From Candidatus Planktophila versatilis (GTDB taxonomy: Bacteria > Actinomycetota > Actinomycetes > Nanopelagicales > Nanopelagicaceae), in contig NZ_CP016778.1 in the NCBI RefSeq assembly GCF_002288265.1, forward strand, positions 620,001 to 684,000: a stretch of 64,000 nt of DNA. Reading direction: 5' to 3'. How positions within the stretch are numbered: the stretch's first letter is position 1; each line of letters starts with the position of its first letter. A program made the translations under genes and the position numbers. Of the stretch, positions 35,168 through 43,780 are shown in pieces. The notes beneath the pieces were generated by a model, which was given only the letters and a program-made list of their open reading frames with translations, did not search any database and was not told where the DNA came from.

Positions 35168-35924
35168 CGTGACTTACTTCCATCGGCAAATCAAAGACAT
35201 GAGACATATGTTCAGATGTAATCACTTCGTGAATTGGACCTGAGACGGCCGCTAATCCATCTTTGAGAATGAGAGCATGTGTGGTGCCGGCTGGAATCTC
35301 TTCTATGTGATGAGTGACAAGAATCGAAGCTGGAGCTAATGGATCGGATGCGAAGACAGTGAATCTCTTTAAGAGATCCTCGCGCCCACCTAGATCTAAT
35401 CCAGAGGCTGGCTCATCTAGAAGAAGTAACTCTGGGTCAGCCATGAGTGCTCGGGAGATTTGAACGCGCTTGCGTTCACCCTCACTCAAAGTTCCATATT
35501 CTCTATCTGCTAATTCCCGCACCCCAAATGTTGTGAGAAGAGCTACGGCTCTGGATTCATCCCATAGGTCATAGGCCTCATTCCAACGACCAAGAATTGC
35601 GTACGCTGCAGTGAGTACTACATCGCGTACTTTCTCATCGGGCGGAATATCTTCTGAGATAAGTGCTCCACATATGCCGATTCGGGTACGAAGTTCCCAG
35701 ACATCGACCTTGCCGAGCTGCTTATCAAGTAAGAAGACAGTTCCTGATGTAGGAAACATCCTTGTTGCCAATATTTGCAGGAGCGTGGATTTTCCGGCGC
35801 CGTTTGGTCCAAGGACCACCCATCGCTCGCCCGGGGCTATCGCAAAATTCAGCGGGCCCAGAATGTTCTTCTGGCCTCTTCGGACAGAGACATCACGTAG
35901 CTCTAGAACGCGATTATTACTCAT
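35136..35924 (-). CDS. ABC transporter ATP-binding protein (Rv3041c type)
   Basis: Stand-alone ABC ATPase with Walker A G-P-N-G-A-G-K-S-T, signature L-S-E-G-E-R-K-R, Walker B L-L-L-L-D-E-P and the switch histidine in V-T-H-H. No membrane partner is adjacent; the sequence resembles the ModF/YlmA-like soluble group. Start at ATG 35924 (262 residues); the open frame extends to 35948. TATCTT lies 9 nt before the ATG. The divergent serB neighbour is also the neighbour of Rv3041c in M. tuberculosis. Confidence 0.88.
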   Translation of the reverse strand: MSNNRVLELRDVSVRRGQKNILGPLNFAIAPGERWVVLGPNGAGKSTLLQILATRMFPTSGTVFLLDKQLGKVDVWELRTRIGICGALISEDIPPDEKVRDVVLTAAYAILGRWNEAYDLWDESRAVALLTTFGVRELADREYGTLSEGERKRVQISRALMADPELLLLDEPASGLDLGGREDLLKRFTVFASDPLAPASILVTHHIEEIPAGTTHALILKDGLAAVSGPIHEVITSEHMSHVFDLPMEVSHDGSRFFARAL

Positions 35925-35933
35925 AGGTGACAA

Positions 35934-35945
35934 AAGATATATCGT
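35934..35945. promoter_or_regulatory. Divergent -10 elements, ABC ATPase gene and serB
   Basis: Plus-strand TATCGT (35940-35945) is 6 nt before the serB ATG at 35952. On the minus strand TATCTT lies 9 nt before the ATG at 35924. Both are built on the palindrome GATATATC, within a 27-bp gap. Confidence 0.5.
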
Positions 35946-35951
35946 CAATCA

Positions 35952-37211
35952 ATGAATCACTCGCAAATTGCGAACGAAGTGAACGTGATTCGCGATAACC
36001 TCACCCATATGAGCGCCGAGAAGAGTCACTACACAGGTCTTATTCTCGTATCCGGCGTCGACTCCCCCGGAATCACTCGAGCTCTTTTTGAGACCCTGGC
36101 GCCCTTTGCCGTCACCATTTTAGATATCGAACAGGTAGTAATCCGTGAGCGACTTATTCTCACCGCTCTGATCTCACTTAATCCCGATCATGCGCAAGTG
36201 ATTGAGGCAGACCTCAGTGAATGTGCGCAAGTGTTATCCGTTGACATAGCAACCTCTTTCGGCGCCCAAGAGGGCGCGACAATTGCTGCTAAGACAGGGC
36301 TCGTTCACGTTGTGCTTCTCACAACTGAACTACATCCTCGTTCTATTGCCGCGGTAGCCGAAGCAATAACTGCACAAAGTGGGAATATCGAGCGTATTCA
36401 TCGCACCGCTAGTTATCCGATCACTGCAATCGAATTAACGGTATCCGGTGCCAACACAGCCAAACTTCGGCAATCACTAGCTGCGGTATCGAATGAATTT
36501 TCAATTGATATAGCCGTCTCTCCCGGTGGCCTGATGCGCTGGGCTAAGAAATTGGTTGTTTTAGATGTGGACTCAACTCTTATTCAGCAGGAAGTGATTG
36601 AACTACTCGCAGCCCATGCTGGCGTCGAGCCACAAGTGCGAGAGATAACCGAACGCGCCATGCGCGGAGAACTAGATTTCAAGCAGAGCCTGGAAGCAAG
36701 AGTTGCGCTACTTGCAGGACTTCCGGAGAAGGTAATTTCTGATGTGCGCGAGCAGATAGTTCTTACTCCTGGGGCGCGCACTCTGATTGAAACCTTACAT
36801 AAGCTTGGACATAACGTAGCTGTTGTCTCAGGTGGCTTTACTGCGGTCATTGAACCAATACTTAAAGATTTGGGTATCGCCCATTACCGAGCCAATACGC
36901 TAGAAGTCATCGATGGAAAGCTCACAGGTAAAGTCATCGGAGATGTCATCGATCGCGCCGCAAAAGCCGTTGCCCTTCGTGATTTTGCCAAGATTGTTGG
37001 GGTTGAACTAGAGCAGACGATTGCAATCGGTGATGGCGCCAATGATCTGGATATGATTGCAATCGCAGGAATGGGAATAGCATTTAATGCAAAGCCAGCG
37101 GTCAAAGCGGCTGCAGATAGCTCTGTCAGCGCACCATACCTAGATTCTGTTCTCTATCTTCTAGGAATCTCGCGGGAAGATATCGAAGAGGCGGGCGCGA
37201 GCCGGAAGTAA
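35952..37211 (+). CDS. serB: Phosphoserine phosphatase with N-terminal ACT domains
   Basis: Final step of serine synthesis, phosphoserine to serine. Two ACT-like regulatory domains fill about residues 25-185. A HAD phosphatase domain follows, with D-V-D-S-T (nucleophile), a conserved E-L-L-A-A-H-A-G cap and G-D-G-A-N-D-L-D-M. Length 419 residues, similar to mycobacterial SerB2. The ATG at 35952 is supported by TATCGT exactly 6 nt upstream, so the 19-residue N-terminal extension before the second Met is probably translated. The stop abuts that of convergent hisG with no spacer. Confidence 0.95.
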   Translation: MNHSQIANEVNVIRDNLTHMSAEKSHYTGLILVSGVDSPGITRALFETLAPFAVTILDIEQVVIRERLILTALISLNPDHAQVIEADLSECAQVLSVDIATSFGAQEGATIAAKTGLVHVVLLTTELHPRSIAAVAEAITAQSGNIERIHRTASYPITAIELTVSGANTAKLRQSLAAVSNEFSIDIAVSPGGLMRWAKKLVVLDVDSTLIQQEVIELLAAHAGVEPQVREITERAMRGELDFKQSLEARVALLAGLPEKVISDVREQIVLTPGARTLIETLHKLGHNVAVVSGGFTAVIEPILKDLGIAHYRANTLEVIDGKLTGKVIGDVIDRAAKAVALRDFAKIVGVELEQTIAIGDGANDLDMIAIAGMGIAFNAKPAVKAAADSSVSAPYLDSVLYLLGISREDIEEAGASRK

Positions 37212-38057
37212 TTACAGTCTGCAGGCATGAATATCAGTAACCAGAATTCCGCGTGCACCCAGTGCCCAAAGTTCATCCATTAAGCGATTGGTATCTTTAC
37301 GTAGCACCATGGCGCGCACCGCAACCCAATCTGGCTTTTGAAGAGGAGAAATCGTTGGTGACTCCAGACCAGGAGTGATGGCACAAGCCTGATCCACGCT
37401 CTTCTTAGGGATGTCATAATCAAGAAGCACGTATTGTCTTGCGGTCACAACGCCTTGCAAACGACGAATAAGAATCTCTAATTCGGCAGCGGCGGCTGGC
37501 GCTTTGCCTTTAATCAAGATGGCTTCGGAAACCAAGATTGGATCACCGAAGATAGCTAACCCAGCCTGGCGAAGAGTATTTCCAGTACTGACAACATCGG
37601 CTATCAGATCGGCAACTCCTAATCTGATGCTGCTTTCTACCGCACCATCCAGGCGAACGACATCTGCCTTAATCTTCAAATCTGAAAGATGTTTCTGCAC
37701 CAATCCTGGATAGGCCGTTGCTACGCGCTTACCGCTGATAGATGAAAGAGATAGCTTCTCCTGTGCAGGTCCGGCGAATCTAAATGTTGATCCCCCAAAA
37801 TCAAGGGGGAGAATTTCTTGCGCATCTGCACCAGAGTCAATAAGCAGATCTCGCCCCGTGATTCCTGCTTCTAACTCACCAGAGCCAACATAGATCGCAA
37901 TATCGCGTGGGCGAAGATAATAGAACTCAACGCCGTTAGCAGGGTCTATCAGAACCAGATCGCGAGAGTCGGTACGTTGGCGATATCCAGCCTCTTTTAG
38001 GATCTCAATCGAGGCATCAGCAAGTGAACCCTTGTTTGGGACAGCTATTCGTAACAT
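37212..38057 (-). CDS. hisG: ATP phosphoribosyltransferase, long form
   Basis: First step of histidine synthesis, condensing ATP and PRPP. The 281-residue length includes the C-terminal ACT-like domain that binds histidine for feedback inhibition, so it is the HisZ-independent form. The PRPP loop and the D-V-V-S-T-G-N-T-L-R block are clear. AAGGAG stands 4 nt before the ATG. It follows hisE by 18 bp. The other his genes are not in the window. Confidence 0.95.
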   Translation of the reverse strand: MLRIAVPNKGSLADASIEILKEAGYRQRTDSRDLVLIDPANGVEFYYLRPRDIAIYVGSGELEAGITGRDLLIDSGADAQEILPLDFGGSTFRFAGPAQEKLSLSSISGKRVATAYPGLVQKHLSDLKIKADVVRLDGAVESSIRLGVADLIADVVSTGNTLRQAGLAIFGDPILVSEAILIKGKAPAAAAELEILIRRLQGVVTARQYVLLDYDIPKKSVDQACAITPGLESPTISPLQKPDWVAVRAMVLRKDTNRLMDELWALGARGILVTDIHACRL

Positions 38058-38075
38058 GAGACTCCTTGTTTTCCC

Positions 38076-38339
38076 TTAGAGGTACTTATAAATATCAGTA
38101 GGTGTGAGACCCCGGGCGAGCATCATTGTTTGTAGATGGTAAATCAATTGGCTAATTTCCTCGGCTAGAGCCTCATCTGACTCATGTTCAGCTGCTAACC
38201 AGACTTCACCAGCCTCTTCCAGGATCTTTTTTCCGATCGTGTGAACTCCGGCATCTACGGCAGCGACAGTCGCCGAACCCTCGGCGCGTTCAGCCAGCTT
38301 TTGCGCTAACTCAAGCCAGAGTGAGTCAAATGATTTCAT
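38076..38339 (-). CDS. hisE: Phosphoribosyl-ATP pyrophosphatase
   Basis: Second step of histidine synthesis. An all-alpha MazG-like fold of 87 residues with the metal-binding K-I-L-E-E-A-G-E-V and E-I-S-Q-L-I-Y-H-L motifs. The ATG at 38339 is preceded at 6 nt by TAAACT, so hisEG has its own leaderless promoter although it lies in a long same-strand gene row. Confidence 0.95.
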   Translation of the reverse strand: MKSFDSLWLELAQKLAERAEGSATVAAVDAGVHTIGKKILEEAGEVWLAAEHESDEALAEEISQLIYHLQTMMLARGLTPTDIYKYL

Positions 38340-38345
38340 AGCGCT

Positions 38346-38351
38346 AGTTTA
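38346..38351 (-). promoter_or_regulatory. Leaderless -10 of hisE
   Basis: TAAACT, then 6 nt, then ATG at 38339. Confidence 0.55.
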
Positions 38352-38379
38352 CTAGAGAGATTACGCACAAGAGGCCGTA

Positions 38380-39039
38380 TTAGTGAAGTGCGGCTTGTGT
38401 GCGCAATTGCTCAACCATCATCGCCGGATCTTGCGCGCTAAAGACTGCGCTGCCGGCTACAAATGTGTCAGCTCCCGCTTCTCGAGCAATCTCGATGGTG
38501 GCAAGTGAAATTCCGCCATCAACTTGCAGCCAGATAGGTCTGCTGCCTATCAATTTTCTCGCTTCTTTGACCTTACTCATCATATTTTCCATGAACTTCT
38601 GTCCACCGAAGCCAGGTTCGACAGTCATGATAAGAACCATATCGATCAGATCGAAGTACTCTGAATAATCGTTGATAGCGGTATTTGGTTTCAGAGCGAT
38701 CGAAGCCCGAGCACCGTGGCTCTTAATCTCCTTCAAAGTACTGCGAATGTCAGAAGTGGCCTCGACATGAATAGTAACGCTGGCAGAACCAGCTTCGGCA
38801 TACTGAATTGCTATCGAATCCACATCTGCAACCATTAAATGCGAATCAACTGGAATTGGGCAGTTCTTAATGATCTCTGTTGCGGCCTGAAAATCAAAGG
38901 TCAAATTGGGAACAAAAACGTTGTCCATGATATCCAGGTGAATCAAATCACTTGCCTGCGCAATCTTGGCAATCTCTGAGTCAAGATGTGCAAAATCAGC
39001 ATTGAGAATACTTGGGGTGATTCGAACTTCATTCGACAT
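38380..39039 (-). CDS. rpe: Ribulose-phosphate 3-epimerase
   Basis: Pentose phosphate pathway enzyme interconverting ribulose-5-P and xylulose-5-P. TIM barrel of 219 residues with P-S-I-L-N-A-D-F, H-L-D-I-M-D-N, T-V-E-P-G-F-G-G-Q and V-D-G-G-I, giving the metal-binding His/Asp set. TAAACT lies exactly 6 nt before the ATG and includes the rsmB stop codon TAA. Confidence 0.96.
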   Translation of the reverse strand: MSNEVRITPSILNADFAHLDSEIAKIAQASDLIHLDIMDNVFVPNLTFDFQAATEIIKNCPIPVDSHLMVADVDSIAIQYAEAGSASVTIHVEATSDIRSTLKEIKSHGARASIALKPNTAINDYSEYFDLIDMVLIMTVEPGFGGQKFMENMMSKVKEARKLIGSRPIWLQVDGGISLATIEIAREAGADTFVAGSAVFSAQDPAMMVEQLRTQAALH

Positions 39040-39045
39040 GGAAGA

Positions 39046-39051
39046 AGTTTA
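39046..39051 (-). promoter_or_regulatory. Leaderless -10 of rpe formed on the rsmB stop codon
   Basis: TAAACT, 6 nt, ATG 39039. The first three bases are the TAA stop of rsmB (39051-39049). Confidence 0.55.
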
Positions 39052-40413
39052 TCTCCTCTTGCGAAAGAGCGCTAAGAACATCGCATCCGTGCCGTGCTTG
39101 CTAGTCCACAGCGAAAGTGACTTATCGCGCGTTGCACCCTCAAGGTTAGAAGGAATAAAAGGCGCGATATCCATTTGCTCTAACTCCGGATGATCTTTAA
39201 GTATCCGAAGGACCTCACCTGAGGTCTCGGAAAAATGTGGACTACATGTTGCATATCCAAATACTCCCCCAGGGTTAAGAACTGAGATTGCCGCATCAGA
39301 CAACTCTCTTTGTAGGACGAGCAAACCTCGCAGGTCTTGCGCAGTTCTTCGCCAACGAACCTCTGGTCTGCGTCGTAGGGCGCCAAGGCCCGTGCAAGGA
39401 ACATCCGCCAGAATCGCATCGTATGTATATCCGTGTGATGCAATCTCTCTACCATCGCCAACCTGAACTGGAAACTTGCCAATCACGTTTTTAACCAACT
39501 TGGCACGCGCCTCAGAAATTTCGTTGGCGGTAAATTCCTGGCCATTCACATTTGCTAGATGAGCAAGTAGGGCCGCCTTTCCACCTGGGCCGGCACATAG
39601 ATCTAGGAGCGAGGAAGAATCCTTAGTTGCAAGTGAGAAGATGTGTGCGACTAACTGCGATCCTTCATCTTGCACTCCTGCCTTGCGATGTCTAATAACC
39701 TCTAGCGTCCCAGGGGCGCCATCGAATCGGGCACCGTAAGGTGAATACTCTGTTGCAACCCCGCCTAAATCAACTAGCTCTGATTGAGTCGAATCCCCCG
39801 GCCAGGCGACCAGTGTTGGCATCGCTGGAACATTATTTACTGCAAGTTCTTCTTCCACCCGATCTAAATCTTTGAGTAGATCGAAGTAGGCCGAAACAAT
39901 CCATTCCGGATGCGAATACCGGATAGCAAGATGCGCAATCGGGTCCGTGATAAATGAAGTGGGTTCAAGCCATTGTTCCAAGGTTTGTGAGCTGACCTTG
40001 CGCAGTATTGCATTGACAAAGGAAGCCTTCGATTCACCAATAACTTTTCGGGCGAGTTCAACAGTTGCCGATACGGCGGCATGGGTTGCTACGCGCATCT
40101 CAAATAACTGATGAACTCCCATCCGGCAGATATCTACGATGCCAGTGTCCACCTCTGATAATGGACGATCCGATACCTGCTGCAAGATGTAGTCATGTCG
40201 TCCTTGAATTCGCAGAGTCCCGTAGAGAAGTTCGGTGACGAAACCCTTGTCTCGCATCTCGAAATTCGAGGCCGACAGGGCTTGTGGCAAGAGCAGATTC
40301 GAGTATCCCCCATTGCGATTAACTTCTGTTAGTAAATCAAAGACCAAAACTCTGGGAGCATCGGGTTTAGGTGATTTAAAGGTATCTCTGCGTGGCTTAA
40401 CCAAAGAGATCAC
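39049..40413 (-). CDS. rsmB: 16S rRNA (cytosine-967-C5) methyltransferase
   Basis: SAM-dependent m5C methylase. An N-terminal NusB-like RNA-binding domain (about residues 15-150) precedes the Rossmann methylase with L-C-A-G-P-G-G-K-A, P-C-T-G (one catalytic Cys) and A-T-C-S-P-H (second Cys). Length 454 residues. The start at ATG 40413 overlaps fmt by 17 nt, so translation is coupled. Known partner order fmt-rsmB-rpe is conserved in actinobacteria. Confidence 0.94.
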   Translation of the reverse strand: MISLVKPRRDTFKSPKPDAPRVLVFDLLTEVNRNGGYSNLLLPQALSASNFEMRDKGFVTELLYGTLRIQGRHDYILQQVSDRPLSEVDTGIVDICRMGVHQLFEMRVATHAAVSATVELARKVIGESKASFVNAILRKVSSQTLEQWLEPTSFITDPIAHLAIRYSHPEWIVSAYFDLLKDLDRVEEELAVNNVPAMPTLVAWPGDSTQSELVDLGGVATEYSPYGARFDGAPGTLEVIRHRKAGVQDEGSQLVAHIFSLATKDSSSLLDLCAGPGGKAALLAHLANVNGQEFTANEISEARAKLVKNVIGKFPVQVGDGREIASHGYTYDAILADVPCTGLGALRRRPEVRWRRTAQDLRGLLVLQRELSDAAISVLNPGGVFGYATCSPHFSETSGEVLRILKDHPELEQMDIAPFIPSNLEGATRDKSLSLWTSKHGTDAMFLALFRKRR

Positions 40414-41302
40414 CGGGGATTAAACGTGCCCCATTTGCCCATTGCGAGGAAGGCATTCTGGATTTACCAGACGGTGTGATGTGACCAATTTCTAAAGCAG
40501 ATGACGCTGTTCCCACATATAACTTCTTGTTTTCAAGAAGGAGAACACCGGGTTCCAATGTAATCTCACTCGCAATGGGAGTATCGATTTTCAAGGTCGT
40601 ATCTCGGAAATTAGTCCAAGCGCCAGGTTGGGAAGTAAAGGCACGGATTTTATTGGCTATGGTAGTTGCCGGTTGAGTCCAATCTATGCGTCCTTCTTCC
40701 TTGCTCAATTTAAGAGCTCTGGTAGCGCTGTGATTCTCTTGTGGCGTGGGCTTCACTCCAGACTTCATGAGTTCTAGCGCGTGAAGAAGTGCCTCCGCTC
40801 CTAACTCTGCCAATTCAACGAAGAGTTCATCACTGGTGATATCGGCATCTAGTGCGAATCGATTCTGGGTATAGATCGGTCCGGTATCCATGCCATCATC
40901 TAATTTAAAGACAGTGACCCCCGAGACTTTATCTCCGGCTTCAATCGCTCGTTGCACAGGTGCTGCCCCACGCCATCTTGGTAATAGTGAGAAATGCAGA
41001 TTGAGCGAACCGTAACGAGGTAGCTCGAATACTCGTTGTGGCAATATGACACCGTATCCAATTGTGATCAGGACATCGGTATTCGCTAAATAGGAATCAA
41101 AGCTGGCATCTCGCTCTGGTTTGTAAACTTCAATCCCATTCTCAGTTCCCCATCCTGAGACAGCTGATTCGCTGAGGCTTTGACCTCGACCGGATGGTCG
41201 ATCTGGTGGCGTGATGACACAGAGCAATTCATGATCAGAGGCAAGAAGTGCATCCAGAGACGGAATCGCTACTTCAGGCGTTGCTGCTACCGCGATCCGC
41301 AA
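40397..41302 (-). CDS. fmt: Methionyl-tRNA formyltransferase
   Basis: Formylates initiator Met-tRNA using 10-formyl-THF. Catalytic N-H-D equivalents are visible in L-N-L-H-F-S-L-L-P-R-W-R-G-A-A-P and D-D-G-M-D-T-G. A C-terminal OB-like domain follows. Length 301 residues. The start is TTG at 41302, immediately after the def TAG stop; no other start fits the conserved N-terminus, which begins R-I-A-V-A-A-T-P. Paired with def, its functional partner. Confidence 0.94.
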   Translation of the reverse strand: MRIAVAATPEVAIPSLDALLASDHELLCVITPPDRPSGRGQSLSESAVSGWGTENGIEVYKPERDASFDSYLANTDVLITIGYGVILPQRVFELPRYGSLNLHFSLLPRWRGAAPVQRAIEAGDKVSGVTVFKLDDGMDTGPIYTQNRFALDADITSDELFVELAELGAEALLHALELMKSGVKPTPQENHSATRALKLSKEEGRIDWTQPATTIANKIRAFTSQPGAWTNFRDTTLKIDTPIASEITLEPGVLLLENKKLYVGTASSALEIGHITPSGKSRMPSSQWANGARLIPGDLFG

Positions 41303-41878
41303 CTAAAGACCCAGTCCACGGTTATCTGACCCGAAGAGACTATGCGGAGATATCTTGATTGTCGGCGATGCTCCAGATTGCCCAGCAAGTCCAAACCAAT
41401 CGGATTCTCTAATCTCCTTCATCGCTATCTTGCGATCTTCATCTGAGAGTCTGTCAATGAAGAGAATTCCATTTAAATGATCTGTTTCATGCTGGAGTGC
41501 TCGAGCTAGAAGTTCTGTGCCTTCGATAGTGACAGGATCGCCATGCATCGTAAATCCTCTTGCAACCGCTCTAAATGCACGAGGGGTTGGAAAGATAAGT
41601 TCCGGGAAACTCAAGCATCCCTCATCACCCTCCTGTATCTCCTCACTCAAATCAAGAGTTGGATTGATGAGATGCCCAATAGCTTCATCGACATCCCAGA
41701 CAAAGACTCGCAGTGGCACACCAATCTGTGGCGCGGCTAGCCCTGCACCAGGTGCATCGAGCATTGTTTCGGTGAGGTCCTTCACAAGCGTTCGCAGCTC
41801 TTTATCAAAGTCGATAACTTCCGAAGCCGGTGTGACAAGAACCGGATCTCCGAAGTGACGAATTTGCTTGATAGACAT
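41303..41878 (-). CDS. def: Peptide deformylase
   Basis: Removes the N-formyl group from nascent proteins. All three metal motifs are present: G-A-G-L-A-A-P-Q-I, E-G-C-L-S-F-P and Q-H-E-T-D-H-L-N-G. The 191 residues include about 30 extra at the C-terminus. TAAGAT is 6 nt before the ATG, giving def-fmt-rsmB a probable own promoter just after the priA stop. Confidence 0.95.
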   Translation of the reverse strand: MSIKQIRHFGDPVLVTPASEVIDFDKELRTLVKDLTETMLDAPGAGLAAPQIGVPLRVFVWDVDEAIGHLINPTLDLSEEIQEGDEGCLSFPELIFPTPRAFRAVARGFTMHGDPVTIEGTELLARALQHETDHLNGILFIDRLSDEDRKIAMKEIRESDWFGLAGQSGASPTIKISPHSLFGSDNRGLGL

Positions 41879-41884
41879 GGCTCA

Positions 41885-41890
41885 ATCTTA
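41885..41890 (-). promoter_or_regulatory. Leaderless -10 of def
   Basis: TAAGAT, then 6 nt, then ATG at 41878; it lies in the 13-bp gap after priA. Confidence 0.55.
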
Positions 41891-41891
41891 C

Positions 41892-43763
41892 CTATCGCGA
41901 GAGCGAATATGGATCAATCCGCAGCGTTGCCAACTTCTTCCTTGTTGCACTTCGTCTTCGTTGGAACTCATGCATCAGTAGAACTAGCGCCTCACCGTCC
42001 TCAAGTGGAGCAAGTAAGAGAATCCGATGTGTAGAGGTGTTCAGAGTTGATGGTCCAAGAATTCTCGTCGACGCTGGAAGGCGACCTTCATCGCGCGACT
42101 TATTTAAGGCTCTGACCAAGGTTGCCGACTCAGTACTATCAATATCAAGTGAGATAGACCTGACGAACGGAGGCAATGAGGCTTCGATGCGCTCTTGCAA
42201 CTCTCGCCGGGAAATTAGAGATGGTTTCCAGGAAGCAAGGGCGCCCACTATGGGATTTGAGTGATTGATAACTAGCAATGCAGATCCCGAAGAGTTCAAT
42301 AGCGCAGCGTGGGTAAAGAATATTTCTCGAGCTCGCTCCTGCGCTCTGAGATCTGATTGATTAAGCAATTTTTCACCGTCGAGAATTACAACAGCGGCAT
42401 ACCCATCGGCCGACATGGGAGCTGATCCCGGAGTGGCAATGACAATTCCAAAATTCAGTTGAAAATCATCGACCATCTTCTCGGCCTCACACAGTGTGAT
42501 TGGAATACCTGGTAGGGCTACTCCGATTTCTTGTGCAAATCGCTCACTCCCACGATTGAGAAGAAACGGCTTAAGCCCGGCACAATACTGACAGACCCAC
42601 TCGGAATAGACATTTGCACACAAGGAACAAGAGATAGCCGTCGTGGCACTCTTCTTCTCTAGCCGACCACCACATGAACACGTAGAGATATTTCGACAAC
42701 TACTACAACTAATTGATTGCGAATATCCCTTTCTGGGTGCGATAAAGAGAATCGGTCCCTGTTTGACCAAGCGGCGGAGCTCGCCAATGATTTTGCCCGG
42801 GAGCAACTCAGAAAATTCCTGTTGAAAAGTATCAGCTCGAATCTTTTGTTTAGCGCCTTTGAATTCAAACCAGCCGATATCGATAAGTCGAGCGACTTCG
42901 GCACTGGGGCTATAACCCACACAGTAGATGGCAACATTCTCATTTCGTGCGCGAAGAATTGCGATGTCACGTGCGTTCCACCCCGGAGATCGAACTTCGA
43001 AGAATTGCTCCGATGATTCATTAAAGATGACGATTGACGCTAAATCTGGACTATCGGCAAAAATGGCGCTTCTGGTTCCGATAATGATCTGAGCCGATGT
43101 TGTTCTGGCACGAAGAAAATTCTCATATCTCTCACTTCGCGGTAGATCTGAATCCAGAATCAGCGCCTCTGGAAAATGCTTGCTTAAACGAAGCACTGAT
43201 CTATTATCTGGAACTATTACCAGGATTGAACCTCTGCTCCGGACGCTTTTGACGTGCCTGGCTAGGGTCTGAAAAGGATCCTGGTATGCGGGTAGTTGAA
43301 GGTACTGACGTACCGATGATTGACCCGGTCTATCAGTATTCTTATCAATCCAGTGCATCTTCTCGACACTTGCGACACGAGGAGGGATTGCAGAACGAAT
43401 TACGTCATAAGGGTGACATGCCCATCTGTGCGAGACGAGTGCAATCAAATCTAAGGAGCGTTTTGAAGCAACCGGAACGCGGGAAACCACCTTAGTAATG
43501 CTCTTAAGCCTTCGACCCGAAGATATGGCTATGCGTTCTAGAACAAGTGCTTCACACTCTCTGCCATTGAATGGAACCTGAACCCGAACACCCACAGCAA
43601 CCTGCTCGGAAAGATTATCGGGAACTAGATAGTCATAGCTTTGATCTAGATGAAAAACTCCGCTGTCTACCCATAAACGCGCCACAGGATTACCAGTTGT
43701 ACTGATCTCTGGCGCAAGGCGAATTACTTCGCGCTTAAGACGTAGTGGCCTCGTAAGTGCCAC
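41892..43763 (-). CDS. priA: PriA-like primosomal protein without helicase motifs
   Basis: Replication-restart protein by homology, 623 residues. The N-terminal DNA-binding domain (V-D-S-G-V-F-H-L-D-Q-S-Y-D-Y) and the cysteine-rich zinc region (C-S-S-C, C-S-C, C-S-L-C, C-Q-Y-C) are kept. The Walker A GxTGSGKT motif is missing, and the DEEH box is replaced by N-E-S-S. Loss of helicase motifs is a known feature of actinobacterial PriA, so this is the normal form rather than decay. GTG start 43763; TAGGTT, containing the metK stop, lies 11 nt before it. Confidence 0.88.
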   Translation of the reverse strand: MALTRPLRLKREVIRLAPEISTTGNPVARLWVDSGVFHLDQSYDYLVPDNLSEQVAVGVRVQVPFNGRECEALVLERIAISSGRRLKSITKVVSRVPVASKRSLDLIALVSHRWACHPYDVIRSAIPPRVASVEKMHWIDKNTDRPGQSSVRQYLQLPAYQDPFQTLARHVKSVRSRGSILVIVPDNRSVLRLSKHFPEALILDSDLPRSERYENFLRARTTSAQIIIGTRSAIFADSPDLASIVIFNESSEQFFEVRSPGWNARDIAILRARNENVAIYCVGYSPSAEVARLIDIGWFEFKGAKQKIRADTFQQEFSELLPGKIIGELRRLVKQGPILFIAPRKGYSQSISCSSCRNISTCSCGGRLEKKSATTAISCSLCANVYSEWVCQYCAGLKPFLLNRGSERFAQEIGVALPGIPITLCEAEKMVDDFQLNFGIVIATPGSAPMSADGYAAVVILDGEKLLNQSDLRAQERAREIFFTHAALLNSSGSALLVINHSNPIVGALASWKPSLISRRELQERIEASLPPFVRSISLDIDSTESATLVRALNKSRDEGRLPASTRILGPSTLNTSTHRILLLAPLEDGEALVLLMHEFQRRRSATRKKLATLRIDPYSLSR

Positions 43764-43774
43764 GGTGTGCAGGT

Positions 43775-43780
43775 AACCTA
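43775..43780 (-). promoter_or_regulatory. Possible -10 of priA on the metK stop codon
   Basis: TAGGTT includes the metK TAG stop (43780-43778). The 11-nt distance to the GTG predicts a leader of about 5 nt rather than none. Confidence 0.35.

Noticed and set aside
41892-43763. priA as a decaying pseudogene
   Set aside because: The frame is full length without stops, and lack of helicase motifs is normal for actinobacterial PriA.
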